A DNA stretch of 64,000 bases from Marisediminitalea oceani. GTDB taxonomy: Bacteria; Pseudomonadota; Gammaproteobacteria; Enterobacterales; Alteromonadaceae. The translations under genes and the position numbers were made by a program. The stretch spans positions 1 to 64,000 of the forward strand of contig NZ_RCUA01000086.1 of assembly GCF_003731635.1 (NCBI RefSeq), read 5' to 3'. The notes below the pieces were generated by a model, which had not been told where the DNA came from, ran no database searches, and worked only from the letters and a program-made list of their open reading frames with translations. This document shows, piece after piece, positions 48,277-57,549 of this stretch; within the stretch, counting starts at the first letter, position 1, and each line of letters begins with the position of its first letter.

Positions 48277-48884
48277 CGCAGACCACCTTGTTGCGTTGTT
48301 TCCGGCACCCGGGCCATATTTAATTCAAAGCGCAGTTGCTCGTCGTCCCGGTACAGTCGGGTGGAATCAAAGGTGCGGCCGGAGAAAGCCGTAGTCTGTC
48401 CCAAACGTTGTAACCACTTGGGCATGGCCTGCGGGGTACTCAGTTGCCCTTGTAGCACCATCATGTTTTCACTGACTTCAATGGTATCGAGCCAGATATC
48501 CTGACTGTCTTTCTGAGCCAGGCTATCGAGCATCCCGGCAAAGCCCTGCTGCTTAATTTGTTCCCGCTGACTGAGTTCACGCACCAGCAGTTCTCGATTT
48601 GCCAGTTCCTGCTGACGTTGCTCCAGCGTGCGGGTAAGCCCGGCATCAGGCTTACGTTGCTCAAGCGTGGTTTTAAGATTGTTTACCGAGGCGGATAACT
48701 GCTGTTGCTGATCCTGAACCTCTGCCAGTTCGGTACGTTTCGATGCGCCGTACCAGGCGACACCGGCCCAAATCAGTAGCAATACAGTAAGGGTTGCTCC
48801 CCATGCCAGCAGCACACTGGTAAGTGAGAGCAAGTCGAGGCGCGGTGCAAACTCGGCAGAATAAAAGTTAATTCTGTTCTTCAT
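48273..48884 (-). CDS. MSHA biogenesis protein MshI2 (PilN-like)
   Basis: A 203-residue bitopic protein: cytoplasmic INFYSAEFAPR motif (the PilN-type segment that binds the PilM-like partner), one helix near 22-46, coiled coil, and a periplasmic domain with a WLQRLGQT-type end. The neighbouring MshI has the actin-like PilM fold, so the PilM-N-O-P set of type IV pili is complete as I, I2, J and K. It overlaps mshI by 4 bases. Confidence 0.9.
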   Translation of the reverse strand: MKNRINFYSAEFAPRLDLLSLTSVLLAWGATLTVLLLIWAGVAWYGASKRTELAEVQDQQQQLSASVNNLKTTLEQRKPDAGLTRTLEQRQQELANRELLVRELSQREQIKQQGFAGMLDSLAQKDSQDIWLDTIEVSENMMVLQGQLSTPQAMPKWLQRLGQTTAFSGRTFDSTRLYRDDEQLRFELNMARVPETTQQGGLR

Positions 48885-49831
48885 GCCGCAGCCTCGTTTT
48901 TGCTCTGCGGCTCAGCAGATCCGCAAATCGCTGCGCCAAGACTAGAGTAATTCACCCGCGTTACCGAGATGCCCGGCTCGGCGGCAGTCACTGCGGGAGT
49001 GAGATCACTGACAGTGGCGCTCACCACCTGCTCAATCTGGCTGGCCAGGGCATCCCGATGAGGCGTATCGAGGCGCATCATAATCTGTCTGACCGGAGCC
49101 TGCCGTAATTGGCTTTCATAAAAATCCATAGAGCGCTGAATCTGCACACTTAACGACTCACCAATGCCCATTCTGAGCTCGTCTTCAGTAAAGCTCCCCA
49201 GGTTCTCAAAGCCTTTGAGACGGCGGCTGAAATACAGCTGGCCATCCTTGATGATATTCAGACAAATTTCTTCCCCGGCTTCCTGAACCACGGTCAGGAT
49301 AGGGTCAGACTGCACCGGCACTAATTCGCAGGTAGCCAGCTCCTCAACGGTAATTAACTGGAGTACCAGGCCTGCGTTAAATACCGCTTCGCTGACATTC
49401 TCGACATCTTCTTTGGGTAGGGCAAACACGTTAATTCTGGCATTGCCGGCCAGCGGCACCGGTAAATCGGTGTAATCGATAGCCATTTCTTTATCGCTGC
49501 CGGTGAGTTCTTTTACCGACCAGGATAGTGCCGCGGTGATTTCATCGGCTTCCACGGAAGGGCGGTCGATCTGCAGAATCTGATACCAGTGAATTGAAAA
49601 CGAAACATAGGCTGGGGTACCGGTCAGGCCGTGTTTATCGACCCATTTGGCAAGGTGAGCGCCCCAATGAGAAAAGCTGACCGTCTCTTCAAACGCCAGG
49701 GTAACTTCGCCGTTTTGTTTTTTAAGCGCGCAAAACGTTACCGAATCCAGCGACACTGCAATTCCGATTGCGTGGTAGCCAGATTTTTTTTGGAATTTTT
49801 GTTTGAGGAAAGAACGCCAACCAATGCGCAT
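48881..49831 (-). CDS. mshI: MSHA biogenesis protein MshI (PilM-like)
   Basis: A 316-residue cytoplasmic protein of the actin-like PilM/MshI family. It has no membrane helix. The N-terminal GIAVSLDSVTFCALKK strand and the alternating helix and strand pattern fit. It is the first gene of the leftward pilus operon in this window; the mshH (csrD) gene that commonly precedes it is absent, and the divergent acyltransferase gene lies there instead. Confidence 0.88.
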   Translation of the reverse strand: MRIGWRSFLKQKFQKKSGYHAIGIAVSLDSVTFCALKKQNGEVTLAFEETVSFSHWGAHLAKWVDKHGLTGTPAYVSFSIHWYQILQIDRPSVEADEITAALSWSVKELTGSDKEMAIDYTDLPVPLAGNARINVFALPKEDVENVSEAVFNAGLVLQLITVEELATCELVPVQSDPILTVVQEAGEEICLNIIKDGQLYFSRRLKGFENLGSFTEDELRMGIGESLSVQIQRSMDFYESQLRQAPVRQIMMRLDTPHRDALASQIEQVVSATVSDLTPAVTAAEPGISVTRVNYSSLGAAICGSAEPQSKNEAAA

Positions 49832-49984
49832 ATATTTTTATAACTTCGTATAATTATTAGTTAAATTACAACAGAGTTTAGCTCAAAGTACCAGTGTCGG
49901 GTACCACACTTTTGTCGAACAATGTACCAAATCACTGCTACCCCTTATAATTTCAACTTAACTCTCTGACATCAAGGTAAATTT

Positions 49985-50530
49985 TTGACCAGTAAAGCCA
50001 CCCAAAACGCCCCGGCTGACGTGTCTTTCTCGCAGGCAAGGCAGGCTGCCCGGCAATGGTGTCACGGTTTCAACCAGCTTACCGATACCCGCCAGCGCCA
50101 GGCTATGCTGATATCACAACTAAAGTGCCCGGGGTCGGTTCAGATTGAATCTACTTTTCAAATCGAATACGCCCTTAACTGCTCAATTGGCAAAGGCAGC
50201 TTTATCAATCATAACGCTATCTTTATTGATGTCTGCCCAATCGAACTGGGTAATCAGGTACTTATCGGCCCCAATTGCATTATCTCCAGCGCAGTGGGCA
50301 GGACACAGATTTGGCCAGAACATTATCCGTCACAGGAGGCGGGCATGCCGGTTTTAATTGGTCATCGGGTATGGATTGGCGCTAACTCCATCATATGCGC
50401 CGGCGTGACGATTGGCGATAACGCGGTGATTGGTGCGGGCAGCCTGGTGACCAGCGACATCCCTGCCAATGCCGTCGCTTACGGCGTTCCTGCCACTGTA
50501 CAGCGTAAAATTACACAAAATACTCAATAA
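49985..50530 (+). CDS. Hexapeptide-repeat acyltransferase (maltose/galactoside O-acetyltransferase type)
   Basis: A 181-residue left-handed beta-helix enzyme with hexapeptide repeats (IGKGSF, IGPNCI, IGANSI, IGDNAV, IGAGSL) and the acceptor/CoA-site features of the Maa/Lac O-acetyltransferase group, including INHNAIFIDVCPI and IWPEHYP; the final VPATVQRKI is typical. The substrate is probably a sugar or small alcohol. The start is TTG at 49985 with AAGG about 9 bases upstream. It is divergent from mshI and stands alone. Confidence 0.8.
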   Translation: MTSKATQNAPADVSFSQARQAARQWCHGFNQLTDTRQRQAMLISQLKCPGSVQIESTFQIEYALNCSIGKGSFINHNAIFIDVCPIELGNQVLIGPNCIISSAVGRTQIWPEHYPSQEAGMPVLIGHRVWIGANSIICAGVTIGDNAVIGAGSLVTSDIPANAVAYGVPATVQRKITQNTQ

Positions 50531-50589
50531 TCAGCCGGGGGTGGCCGATAACACCCACAGTGTTGTGCCAAAAAGAGTGATAACGTCTG

Positions 50590-52305
50590 ATGAAAAGAAT
50601 GAGCCTGTTGCCTTTACGTACCCGTCATTTGATGATGCGGGCCGCCCTGTTGACGCTAGCCTTGCTATTGAGTGCTTGCGGCGGTGGGCTGAGTAAGGAT
50701 GACTCGGACGAAGCCTTTGCCGTCAATGCTGGTCGCGATCGCTCAGCAGCGGAGCAAACTGATGTTAGTTTATCGGCGCAGGTGTCTTTCCCATCCGGGG
50801 CGGTAGTTTACAGCTGGTCGTCAACACCGGCGCTTACCATCACCCACGATGACACCAGCGTTGCCACGGCCAGCCTTACCACCCCGATTGTTACCGCCGA
50901 CACGCAGTATGTGGTCACCGTAAGTGCTACCGACAGTGCCGGTCAATCGGCCTCAGATAGTTTTACGCTTACCGTAACCCCGGACAACCTGCCTCCCACC
51001 GCCATTATCACCCTTAGCGACTGGCCCGATTTACAGCCCGGCACCTACCCGGCAGGCGTGTCCCTGACCTTTGACGGGCGCAACAGCACTGACACCGACG
51101 GTACCAGCAGCGAAGAAATCAGCGCCTGGGCATGGCAACAAACCGCTGGTGACGATGTGCTAACCGGCATTGAAACCGACCAGTCGACACTGGTGATCGA
51201 CACGCCGGTTACCGATGCCAGGCAAACTCTGACATTCAGCCTGACGGTAACAGACGATGAAGGGGCCGAGGATACAACCACCCATTCGATTACCGTATTA
51301 TCCGACGCTGATACGCCGCCCGAGGTAGATGCTGGTATCGACCAGGCATTGTTTGGCGGTGAACGAATTGTGCTGGCCGGCACTGCCACCAGTACAGTAC
51401 CGGCAGCCGCGCCGATTGCCACCTTGTGGACTTACAGCGGTGATGCAGCGCCGCAAATCATCAACCCCAATACTGCCGACACCTATGCTATAGCGCCGCT
51501 GGTAGACAGTGCCACCACCCTGGATTTTTACCTCACCGGGGAAGATATGTTCGGTAACGAAGTAACCGACCATCTGCGAGTGTTGGTACGCCCATTCCCT
51601 GTGCGGGTGCTCAATGATACCGGCATGACGCAGCAAGCCACCAACACGACTTTATCGGCCTCTCAGCAAAACGCGTTTCCCGGCCAGGATGGTCAGCGCG
51701 GTGCCGATGCGCTGGCCGACAGTAATGTACTGGAAAAAGCGGGGCGCGGCGAAAACGGCTTCGATTTTACCAAGCTAAATGCCAATGGCGATGAAGAGGA
51801 TGTGGATGCACCGCAGTTCAGCTGTGTACGGGATAATGTTACCGGGCTGGTGTGGGAAGTAAAAACTACCGACGGCGGCCTGCGCGACCTTGATCACCGC
51901 TACAGCTGGTATGCCGAAGAAGACAACGGCGGCGCGCCCGGCAACCTTAATGGCACAAACACCAGTTGCACGCTGGCGAGCTGTAACACCAGTGCATACA
52001 TCGACGCAGTAAACAGCGCCGGATTGTGTGGTTTCTATGACTGGCGCCTGCCCAATCATCAGGAGTTAATGTCGCTGGTGCATTTTGGCCGTACCGCCCT
52101 GCCCCGCATTGACACGCAATACTTTCCCAACACCGGAGCCGACAGCGCCGCTACGCTCTGGTACTGGACCGCCCAGCCCAGCGCCGATGGTGTAAGCAAT
52201 GATGCGGCGCAGAACGCCTGGGCCATTGACTTCATCAGTGGGGTGGATAATTTTCTTAATAAGTCAGATGCCGTCAGCATCCGACTGGTCAGAGCGGGAC
52301 GATAA
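50590..52305 (+). CDS. Lipoprotein with Ig/PKD-like repeats and DUF1566 domain
   Basis: A 571-residue lipoprotein: lipobox LLSAC at about residue 30, then three Ig/PKD-like beta-sandwich segments (about 40-135, 140-245 and 250-350) and a C-terminal DUF1566 domain (about 415-571) with the FYDWRLPNHQELMSLV and ending-in-RLVRAG blocks of that family. DUF1566 domains are common in surface and phage-tail-like proteins of marine bacteria; no enzymatic activity is known. It is followed 2 bases on by a second DUF1566 gene. The start could also be the ATG at 50632. Confidence 0.75.
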   Translation: MKRMSLLPLRTRHLMMRAALLTLALLLSACGGGLSKDDSDEAFAVNAGRDRSAAEQTDVSLSAQVSFPSGAVVYSWSSTPALTITHDDTSVATASLTTPIVTADTQYVVTVSATDSAGQSASDSFTLTVTPDNLPPTAIITLSDWPDLQPGTYPAGVSLTFDGRNSTDTDGTSSEEISAWAWQQTAGDDVLTGIETDQSTLVIDTPVTDARQTLTFSLTVTDDEGAEDTTTHSITVLSDADTPPEVDAGIDQALFGGERIVLAGTATSTVPAAAPIATLWTYSGDAAPQIINPNTADTYAIAPLVDSATTLDFYLTGEDMFGNEVTDHLRVLVRPFPVRVLNDTGMTQQATNTTLSASQQNAFPGQDGQRGADALADSNVLEKAGRGENGFDFTKLNANGDEEDVDAPQFSCVRDNVTGLVWEVKTTDGGLRDLDHRYSWYAEEDNGGAPGNLNGTNTSCTLASCNTSAYIDAVNSAGLCGFYDWRLPNHQELMSLVHFGRTALPRIDTQYFPNTGADSAATLWYWTAQPSADGVSNDAAQNAWAIDFISGVDNFLNKSDAVSIRLVRAGR

Positions 52306-52307
52306 TC

Positions 52308-52826
52308 ATGAAACGCTTAATCACTGTCTTGTTTAGCTTACTTTGGGTGGCTGAGGTTACAGCGCAGGAATGCCTGACTAACGCCGTAGAAACCACGCCG
52401 GATGAGGTTTTCAGTCAGGTGACCGACGATACCATTTTACACATCCCAACCGGTCTAATCTGGCAGCGCTGCGCGGTGGGGCAAACCTGGAATGGTGAAA
52501 CCGAAACCTGTACCGGCGATGCCGAGCAACTTACCTGGCAACAGGCATTGGTGTACGCCCGTGACTACGACGCTGAGTTACTGGAGGGATGGCGCATGCC
52601 TAACGTCAAAGAGCTGGCCTCGCTAACCGAGCGTAACTGTGTCAGACCGTCGGTGAATACCAGTTTTTTTCCGGCCACACCACAAGACAGCTTCTGGTCT
52701 TCTACGCCGAGCCTGAACGATCCGGAAAGGGTCTGGACCGTAGCCTTTTTTAACGCCAGCTACTCCATTAAAGAAAAGCAACGGGCCGTCTACCTGCGAC
52801 TGGTGCGCACCAATCTGCCTGATTAA
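52308..52826 (+). CDS. Exported DUF1566 protein
   Basis: A 172-residue protein: signal peptide (to about VTAQE), then one DUF1566 domain with HIPTGLIWQRC, a WQQALVYARDYD helix, the family GWRMPNVKELASLTERNC block, SFFPATPQDSFWSSTP and an ending in YLRLVR. It lies 2 bases after the larger lipoprotein, so the two are almost surely one operon. Function unknown; a pair of DUF1566 proteins suggests paralogous surface modules. Confidence 0.75.
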   Translation: MKRLITVLFSLLWVAEVTAQECLTNAVETTPDEVFSQVTDDTILHIPTGLIWQRCAVGQTWNGETETCTGDAEQLTWQQALVYARDYDAELLEGWRMPNVKELASLTERNCVRPSVNTSFFPATPQDSFWSSTPSLNDPERVWTVAFFNASYSIKEKQRAVYLRLVRTNLPD

Positions 52827-52835
52827 TGGCCTATG

Positions 52836-54572
52836 CTAAGGTGCCAGAACATAATCACCCGGCGCGGCCGGTAACGGCTTAACCGCTTCCACAGTTCTGG
52901 CGCTAACCTTACGACTTGACTGCGAGGCCAGCCATTGCTGCCATGCCGGCCACCAGGAGCCTTCCTGTAAGGGTACTTCATCAAGCCATGCCTGGGGTGG
53001 CAGGTAAGCCCCGTCTTCCTTGCGGGTAGCCATCTGATAGACCCGGTGAGCATGACCAGGCTCGCTGATAATGCCGGCGTTATGGCCACCGTTCGTCAGC
53101 AGAAAGGTTATGTCTTTATCAATCAGCAAATTGATTTTGTATACCGACTGCCACGGTGCCACGTGGTCTTTCGCCGTACCCACAACAAACAGTGGCACCT
53201 GAATATCGGCCAGGGCAATGGGCCGGTTATCAACCATAAACTGACCGCTGGCCAGCGAGTTATGCAAATAACACTGGCGTAAATATTCAGCGTGCATGCG
53301 CGCAGGCATGCGGGTGGCGTCTTTATTCCAGGTGAGCAAATCATTGGGATGCTGACGCTCTCCCAGCAGGTATTCTTTTACCCAGCGCGACCACAATAAG
53401 TAGTTTGCCCGCAGCAGGGTAAAAGTGCCCGCCATACTCTCTTTGGGCAGAAAACCGTTTTTAGCCATTACCGCCTCCAGCATCGACAGCTGGCTTTCAT
53501 CGATGAACAACCGCAGGTCGCCAGCATCACTAAAATCGGTCTGTGCCGCCAGTAACGTTAGCGCGCAGAATGGATTACGCTTTTCCCGGGCCAGCCAGGC
53601 AGCGGCCATCGTCAGCAGAGTACCACCAAGACAATAGCCAACCCCGTTGATTTGTTCTCCGGGTACCCGTTGCTGCACCGCTTCTATCGCCTCACCAAGG
53701 CCCTGTTTGAGGTAATCAATCAGACTAACGTTGTGATCCTCATGCTGAGGGTTTTTCCAGGAGATCATAAAGACAGTATGGCCCTGCTGGACCAGGTAAC
53801 GCACCAGGGAGTTATGTTCCGACAAATCGAGAATGTAATACTTCATTATCCACGCCGGCACCACCAGCACTGGCTCAGCGCAGACTTCTTCGGTGGCCGG
53901 ACTGTACTGAATAAGCTCCAGCAGGTTGTTTTTGAACACTACCTGGCCAGGTGTGACGGCAATATTTTCACCAACCCGGTAGGTTTCCTCGCGTTTGGGC
54001 TCAGCTTCCCTGAAGTACTGCTGCTGGATATCCTCGATTAGGTTATCAACCCCTTTCACCAGGTTAGCACCAGCAGATTCCAGGGTTTTGTGAATGACGT
54101 TGGGGTTAGTGGTCAGGTAGTTAGCCGGTGATAAGGCTTCTAACCACTGGCGCACCGAAAAATTCACCATGTCAGTATGGTGCTTCTCAACGCCCTGCAC
54201 ATCACGGGTGGCCAGTTGCCACCACTGCCGCATAGCCAGGTAATTCTGCCGGTACACAGCATAGGGCCAGGCTTGCCATTCAGGCCCGGACAACCGGTTG
54301 TCGTCTGCGGCGTCTTCGAGATTTTTGTTCAGCGTACTGGCGTTGGTCAGTGTCAGGTCCGCCAGCGCTTGCTGCTTACCCAGCGACAACAGTAAATGAA
54401 TAAACCAGTCGGTGAAGGCCAGCGAATAGGCCACCGGATCGATACCGCCGGTAAACTGTGCGAGTAACTGGTTAATGGCATAATCAGGTTTTAGCGGTTC
54501 GCTAACATCGTCGGGGACCGCATGCTGATCGGTGTAAGTGTACTCAATAACGTTACTTTCGTGATTTATCAT
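52836..54572 (-). CDS. phaC: Poly(3-hydroxyalkanoate) synthase PhaC (class I-like)
   Basis: A 578-residue polymerase that links (R)-3-hydroxyacyl-CoA into polyhydroxyalkanoate. It has an N-terminal PhaC domain (residues ~60-230) and an alpha/beta fold with the lipase-like box GVGYCLGG, Cys314 as nucleophile, and the downstream Asp (TAKDHVAPW) and His (GGHNAGII) of the triad. There is no class III/IV partner (PhaE or PhaR) nearby, so class I is the best call. It is divergent from the MaoC-PTA gene, with a shared 168-base promoter region. Confidence 0.93.
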   Translation of the reverse strand: MINHESNVIEYTYTDQHAVPDDVSEPLKPDYAINQLLAQFTGGIDPVAYSLAFTDWFIHLLLSLGKQQALADLTLTNASTLNKNLEDAADDNRLSGPEWQAWPYAVYRQNYLAMRQWWQLATRDVQGVEKHHTDMVNFSVRQWLEALSPANYLTTNPNVIHKTLESAGANLVKGVDNLIEDIQQQYFREAEPKREETYRVGENIAVTPGQVVFKNNLLELIQYSPATEEVCAEPVLVVPAWIMKYYILDLSEHNSLVRYLVQQGHTVFMISWKNPQHEDHNVSLIDYLKQGLGEAIEAVQQRVPGEQINGVGYCLGGTLLTMAAAWLAREKRNPFCALTLLAAQTDFSDAGDLRLFIDESQLSMLEAVMAKNGFLPKESMAGTFTLLRANYLLWSRWVKEYLLGERQHPNDLLTWNKDATRMPARMHAEYLRQCYLHNSLASGQFMVDNRPIALADIQVPLFVVGTAKDHVAPWQSVYKINLLIDKDITFLLTNGGHNAGIISEPGHAHRVYQMATRKEDGAYLPPQAWLDEVPLQEGSWWPAWQQWLASQSSRKVSARTVEAVKPLPAAPGDYVLAP

Positions 54573-54740
54573 AACAAGTCTCCCTGACTATTTTGCCCAG
54601 CATAGCAGTACCCGCCCTTAAAAAGCTTGATCTTGATGGGTATCAATGCACATTTATTCATCTACTTGTAGTGTGAGCATGTAATATTACAAAGCGAATT
54701 ACAGAATTTACTTTTTGGCGCCTCTGGCCGGAGAATCAAT
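54573..54740. promoter_or_regulatory. Divergent promoter region of phaC and the MaoC-PTA gene
   Basis: An AT-rich 168-base gap, the only place from which both divergent transcripts can start. I did not find a clean sigma70 pair or operator, so only the regulatory role is inferred. Confidence 0.3.
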
Positions 54741-56135
54741 ATGGAAATGATCCGCAACAAACCCTACGACAGCATTACAGTGGGCGATAAAGCCGCACTC
54801 ACCCGCACGCTGACCCGTAAAGATATTCAGCTGTTTGCCATTATGTCGGGCGATGTTAACCCGGCCCATGTAGACGAGGAGTACGCTAACAGCTCCCAGT
54901 TTCACCATATCATCGCCCATGGCATGTGGGGCGGCGCATTAATTTCCACCGTGCTGGGAACCCAACTGCCCGGCCCTGGCACCATTTACCTGAAGCAGGA
55001 TTTCACTTTTCGCCGCCCGGTATCCTTAGGCGATAACCTGACAGTAACGGTCACCGTGGTGGAAAAACGTGAACATCATCAGATCCTGCTCGACTGCGCC
55101 TGCACTAATCAGGAGGGTGAAGTGGTGATCGATGGTCAGGCGCTGGTGAAAGCCCCCACCGAACAAATCGATCGGCCCCGGGCCGTATTGCCGGCGGTTG
55201 AGCTAAAAGAACAGAGCAGCGACCGCTATCAGCAGTTTATGGACATGGCAAAAGGTATGTCGCCACTCAGAACCTGCGTGGTGCACCCTGTTGACCTCAA
55301 TTCTTTGGCCGGCGCTGTCGAGGCCGCAGCAGATAACCTTATCGCACCTATACTGGTAGGCCCCAAGGCTCGAATTGAGCAGGTGGCGCTGGAAAATAAG
55401 CTCGACATTTCGGCTTTTGAACTGGTGGATACTCCGCACAGTCATGCCGCGGCAGAGACCGCTGTAAAGCTGGTAAGCAGTGGCAAGGCAGAAGCATTAA
55501 TGAAGGGCCATTTGCACACCGACGAAATGATGCACGAGGTGCTCAACAAAGACTACGGGCTACGCACCGGCCGGGTAATGAGTCACATTTTCGCTCTGGA
55601 TGCCCCAAGCTATCACAAGTCGCTGTTTCTGACCGATGCGGCCATTAATATCCGGCCCAATCTGGCCACCAAGAAAGACATCATCCAAAACGCTATTGAA
55701 CTGGTTTACACCCTGACCAACAAAACGCCCAAGGTTGCTATCCTGTCGGCTGTAGAAACCGTGGAGGAAAAAATCCCCTCAACCCTGGATGCCACGGCGC
55801 TGTGCAAAATGGCCGAGCGAGGCCAGATAGTGGGCGGCCTGCTCGATGGCCCATTGGCCATGGATAACGCCATTTCTGCTGAAGCGGCTCAATCGAAAGG
55901 CATAATGTCACAGGTGGCCGGTGATGCCGACATCCTGGTAGCACCGGATCTGGAATCAGGCAATATGCTGTTTAAACAGATGCGCTATCTTTCAGGGATA
56001 GAGGGAGCAGGCATTGTTTTAGGGGCCCGGGCACCGATTATTCTTACCAGCCGGGCTGGCGGCCCGCTTACCCGCAAAGTATCCTGTGCCATGGCACTGG
56101 TTTATCAGCGTAAACGCGGAGACCTGCCGCTATGA
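54741..56135 (+). CDS. Bifunctional enoyl-CoA hydratase / phosphate acyltransferase
   Basis: A 464-residue fusion. Residues 1-150 are a MaoC hot-dog (R)-specific enoyl-CoA hydratase with Asp38 and His43 (SGDVNPAH). Residues ~160-464 are a PTA/PTB phosphotransacylase (VHPVDLNSLAGAVEAA, MKGHLHTDEMMHEVL, FLTDAAINIRP, APIILTSRAGG). The hydratase makes (R)-3-hydroxyacyl-CoA, the PhaC substrate; the second domain exchanges acyl-CoA for acyl phosphate. Its stop overlaps the kinase start as ATGA. Such fusions are known next to PHA synthases. Confidence 0.92.
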   Translation: MEMIRNKPYDSITVGDKAALTRTLTRKDIQLFAIMSGDVNPAHVDEEYANSSQFHHIIAHGMWGGALISTVLGTQLPGPGTIYLKQDFTFRRPVSLGDNLTVTVTVVEKREHHQILLDCACTNQEGEVVIDGQALVKAPTEQIDRPRAVLPAVELKEQSSDRYQQFMDMAKGMSPLRTCVVHPVDLNSLAGAVEAAADNLIAPILVGPKARIEQVALENKLDISAFELVDTPHSHAAAETAVKLVSSGKAEALMKGHLHTDEMMHEVLNKDYGLRTGRVMSHIFALDAPSYHKSLFLTDAAINIRPNLATKKDIIQNAIELVYTLTNKTPKVAILSAVETVEEKIPSTLDATALCKMAERGQIVGGLLDGPLAMDNAISAEAAQSKGIMSQVAGDADILVAPDLESGNMLFKQMRYLSGIEGAGIVLGARAPIILTSRAGGPLTRKVSCAMALVYQRKRGDLPL

Positions 56136-57229
56136 GCAAGCAAACCGATACCCCCCACTACCTGGTTTTAAACAGCGGCTCTTCCACATTGAAATACGCC
56201 GTATTTGACGCTATCAGCCTGGCAGTAATGGAACGGGGGATATTCGAACTCAGCGAAGATAATTACGCCGAAACGCTGGAAGAAGTGCTGCACCATGGCG
56301 GTTATGTCAGCGCCGTAGGACACCGGGTGGTGCATGGCGGCACCGCCTATACTCAACCGCTGTTGATTGATGATAGCGCCCTCGCATCACTCGATAAACT
56401 GTGCGATCTGGCCCCGTTGCACCAGCCGCATAATTTGCATGCCGTAAAAGTACTGCGCGAGCTGCACCCGGAATTACCTCAGGTAGCCTGCTTTGATACC
56501 GCTTTTCACGCTACGCAGGCTGAGGTTTCAACCGCTTATGCATTGCCTGACTCACTGCGTAGTCAGGGGCTTCGCCGCTATGGTTTTCATGGTTTATCTT
56601 ATGATTACATTAGTCATCAGCTGGCGGCCTCAGATACTGAGGCCGGTGGCCGGTGCGTAGTATTGCACCTGGGTAGCGGCGCCAGTGGTTGCGCTATGTC
56701 TAAAGGCAAAAGCGTTAGCTCAACCATGGGCTTTACCGCGCTTGATGGCCTGATGATGGCGACTCGTTGCGGCACTTTGGATCCTGGGCTGGTATTACAC
56801 TGCATAACCCAGTTGGGAATGTCTGCCGCAGAAGTGACCAGTGCCTTGTATAAATCATCCGGGCTGCTGGGGGTTTCCGGTTGTTCTGGTGACATGCGTA
56901 TTCTGGCGCAACATGCTGATGAGCCTGCGGTGGCTGAGGCACTAGCCCTTTATTGCCGTTACATCGTGCGGGCCATTGGCAGCCTGACGGCCGAGTTACA
57001 GGGCCTGGATACGCTGATATTTACCGCGGGAGTGGGAGAAAACGCAGCAGATATTCGCCGCAGGGTTTGCGAGCAGCTGAGCTGGCTTGGCGTTGAGCTC
57101 GATAACACCGCCAACCTGGAGAACCGCTCTATAATCAGCACGTCATCATCCGCCGTTACTGTGCGAGTGATCCCCACCAATGAAGAATGGATGATTGCAC
57201 ACTACATGCAGCAGGTGCTTACCCCTTAA
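56132..57229 (+). CDS. ackA: Acetate/propionate kinase family protein
   Basis: A 365-residue ASKHA-fold kinase, shorter than the usual 400. It has the phosphate loop LVLNSGSSTLKYAVF, the substrate-site HRVVHGG, the FDTAFHAT block and the nucleotide-binding GVGENAADIRR. It would convert acyl phosphate to acid with ATP formation, following the PTA domain of the preceding gene. The substrate could be acetyl, propionyl or butyryl phosphate, so the symbol is provisional. It overlaps the MaoC-PTA gene by 4 bases. Confidence 0.88.
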   Translation: MSKQTDTPHYLVLNSGSSTLKYAVFDAISLAVMERGIFELSEDNYAETLEEVLHHGGYVSAVGHRVVHGGTAYTQPLLIDDSALASLDKLCDLAPLHQPHNLHAVKVLRELHPELPQVACFDTAFHATQAEVSTAYALPDSLRSQGLRRYGFHGLSYDYISHQLAASDTEAGGRCVVLHLGSGASGCAMSKGKSVSSTMGFTALDGLMMATRCGTLDPGLVLHCITQLGMSAAEVTSALYKSSGLLGVSGCSGDMRILAQHADEPAVAEALALYCRYIVRAIGSLTAELQGLDTLIFTAGVGENAADIRRRVCEQLSWLGVELDNTANLENRSIISTSSSAVTVRVIPTNEEWMIAHYMQQVLTP

Positions 57230-57549
57230 TGCGCCTGCTTCTGTGAACTTAGCACGGTAAGCTTTGTTTACCGTCCTGCCACTGACAGGCTGTCTTTTCA
57301 ATTAGACACTTAACCTGCTAAACCGCAGGCTCATTCCTGCTTTTTACCCTTTCAATCAGCTTTCCAACCAGGCCATCCAGGTTAAGTAAAACTAAACATA
57401 GACTTTAATCTAAATTAAAACTCTGGTTGTAATCAAGAATTATTCGCATTACTATTCTCTCAAATTTTGCAGTCGATCAATCCTCAACCAACCCAGATTG
57501 GTGAGGCTGTTGACCGATATTTCAGCTCAGCATACCTGGAGACTTTAGT
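57230..57549. other. Intergenic region between the kinase and the siderophore receptor
   Basis: It holds a 7-bp inverted repeat (ACGGTAA / TTACCGT, 57254-57274, 7-base loop, no T run) soon after the kinase stop, perhaps a weak terminator. An AT-rich stretch (57405-57470) with a possible Fur-like site precedes the receptor. No gene is seen. Confidence 0.4.
57437..57457 (+). promoter_or_regulatory. Possible Fur-binding site upstream of the TonB receptor
   Basis: GAATTATTCGCATTACTATTC resembles Fur-box halves (ATTATTC-GCATT) but matches the 19-base consensus only partly. Its position before a catecholate-siderophore receptor makes iron repression likely, yet the match is too weak to be sure. 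Confidence 0.3.
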
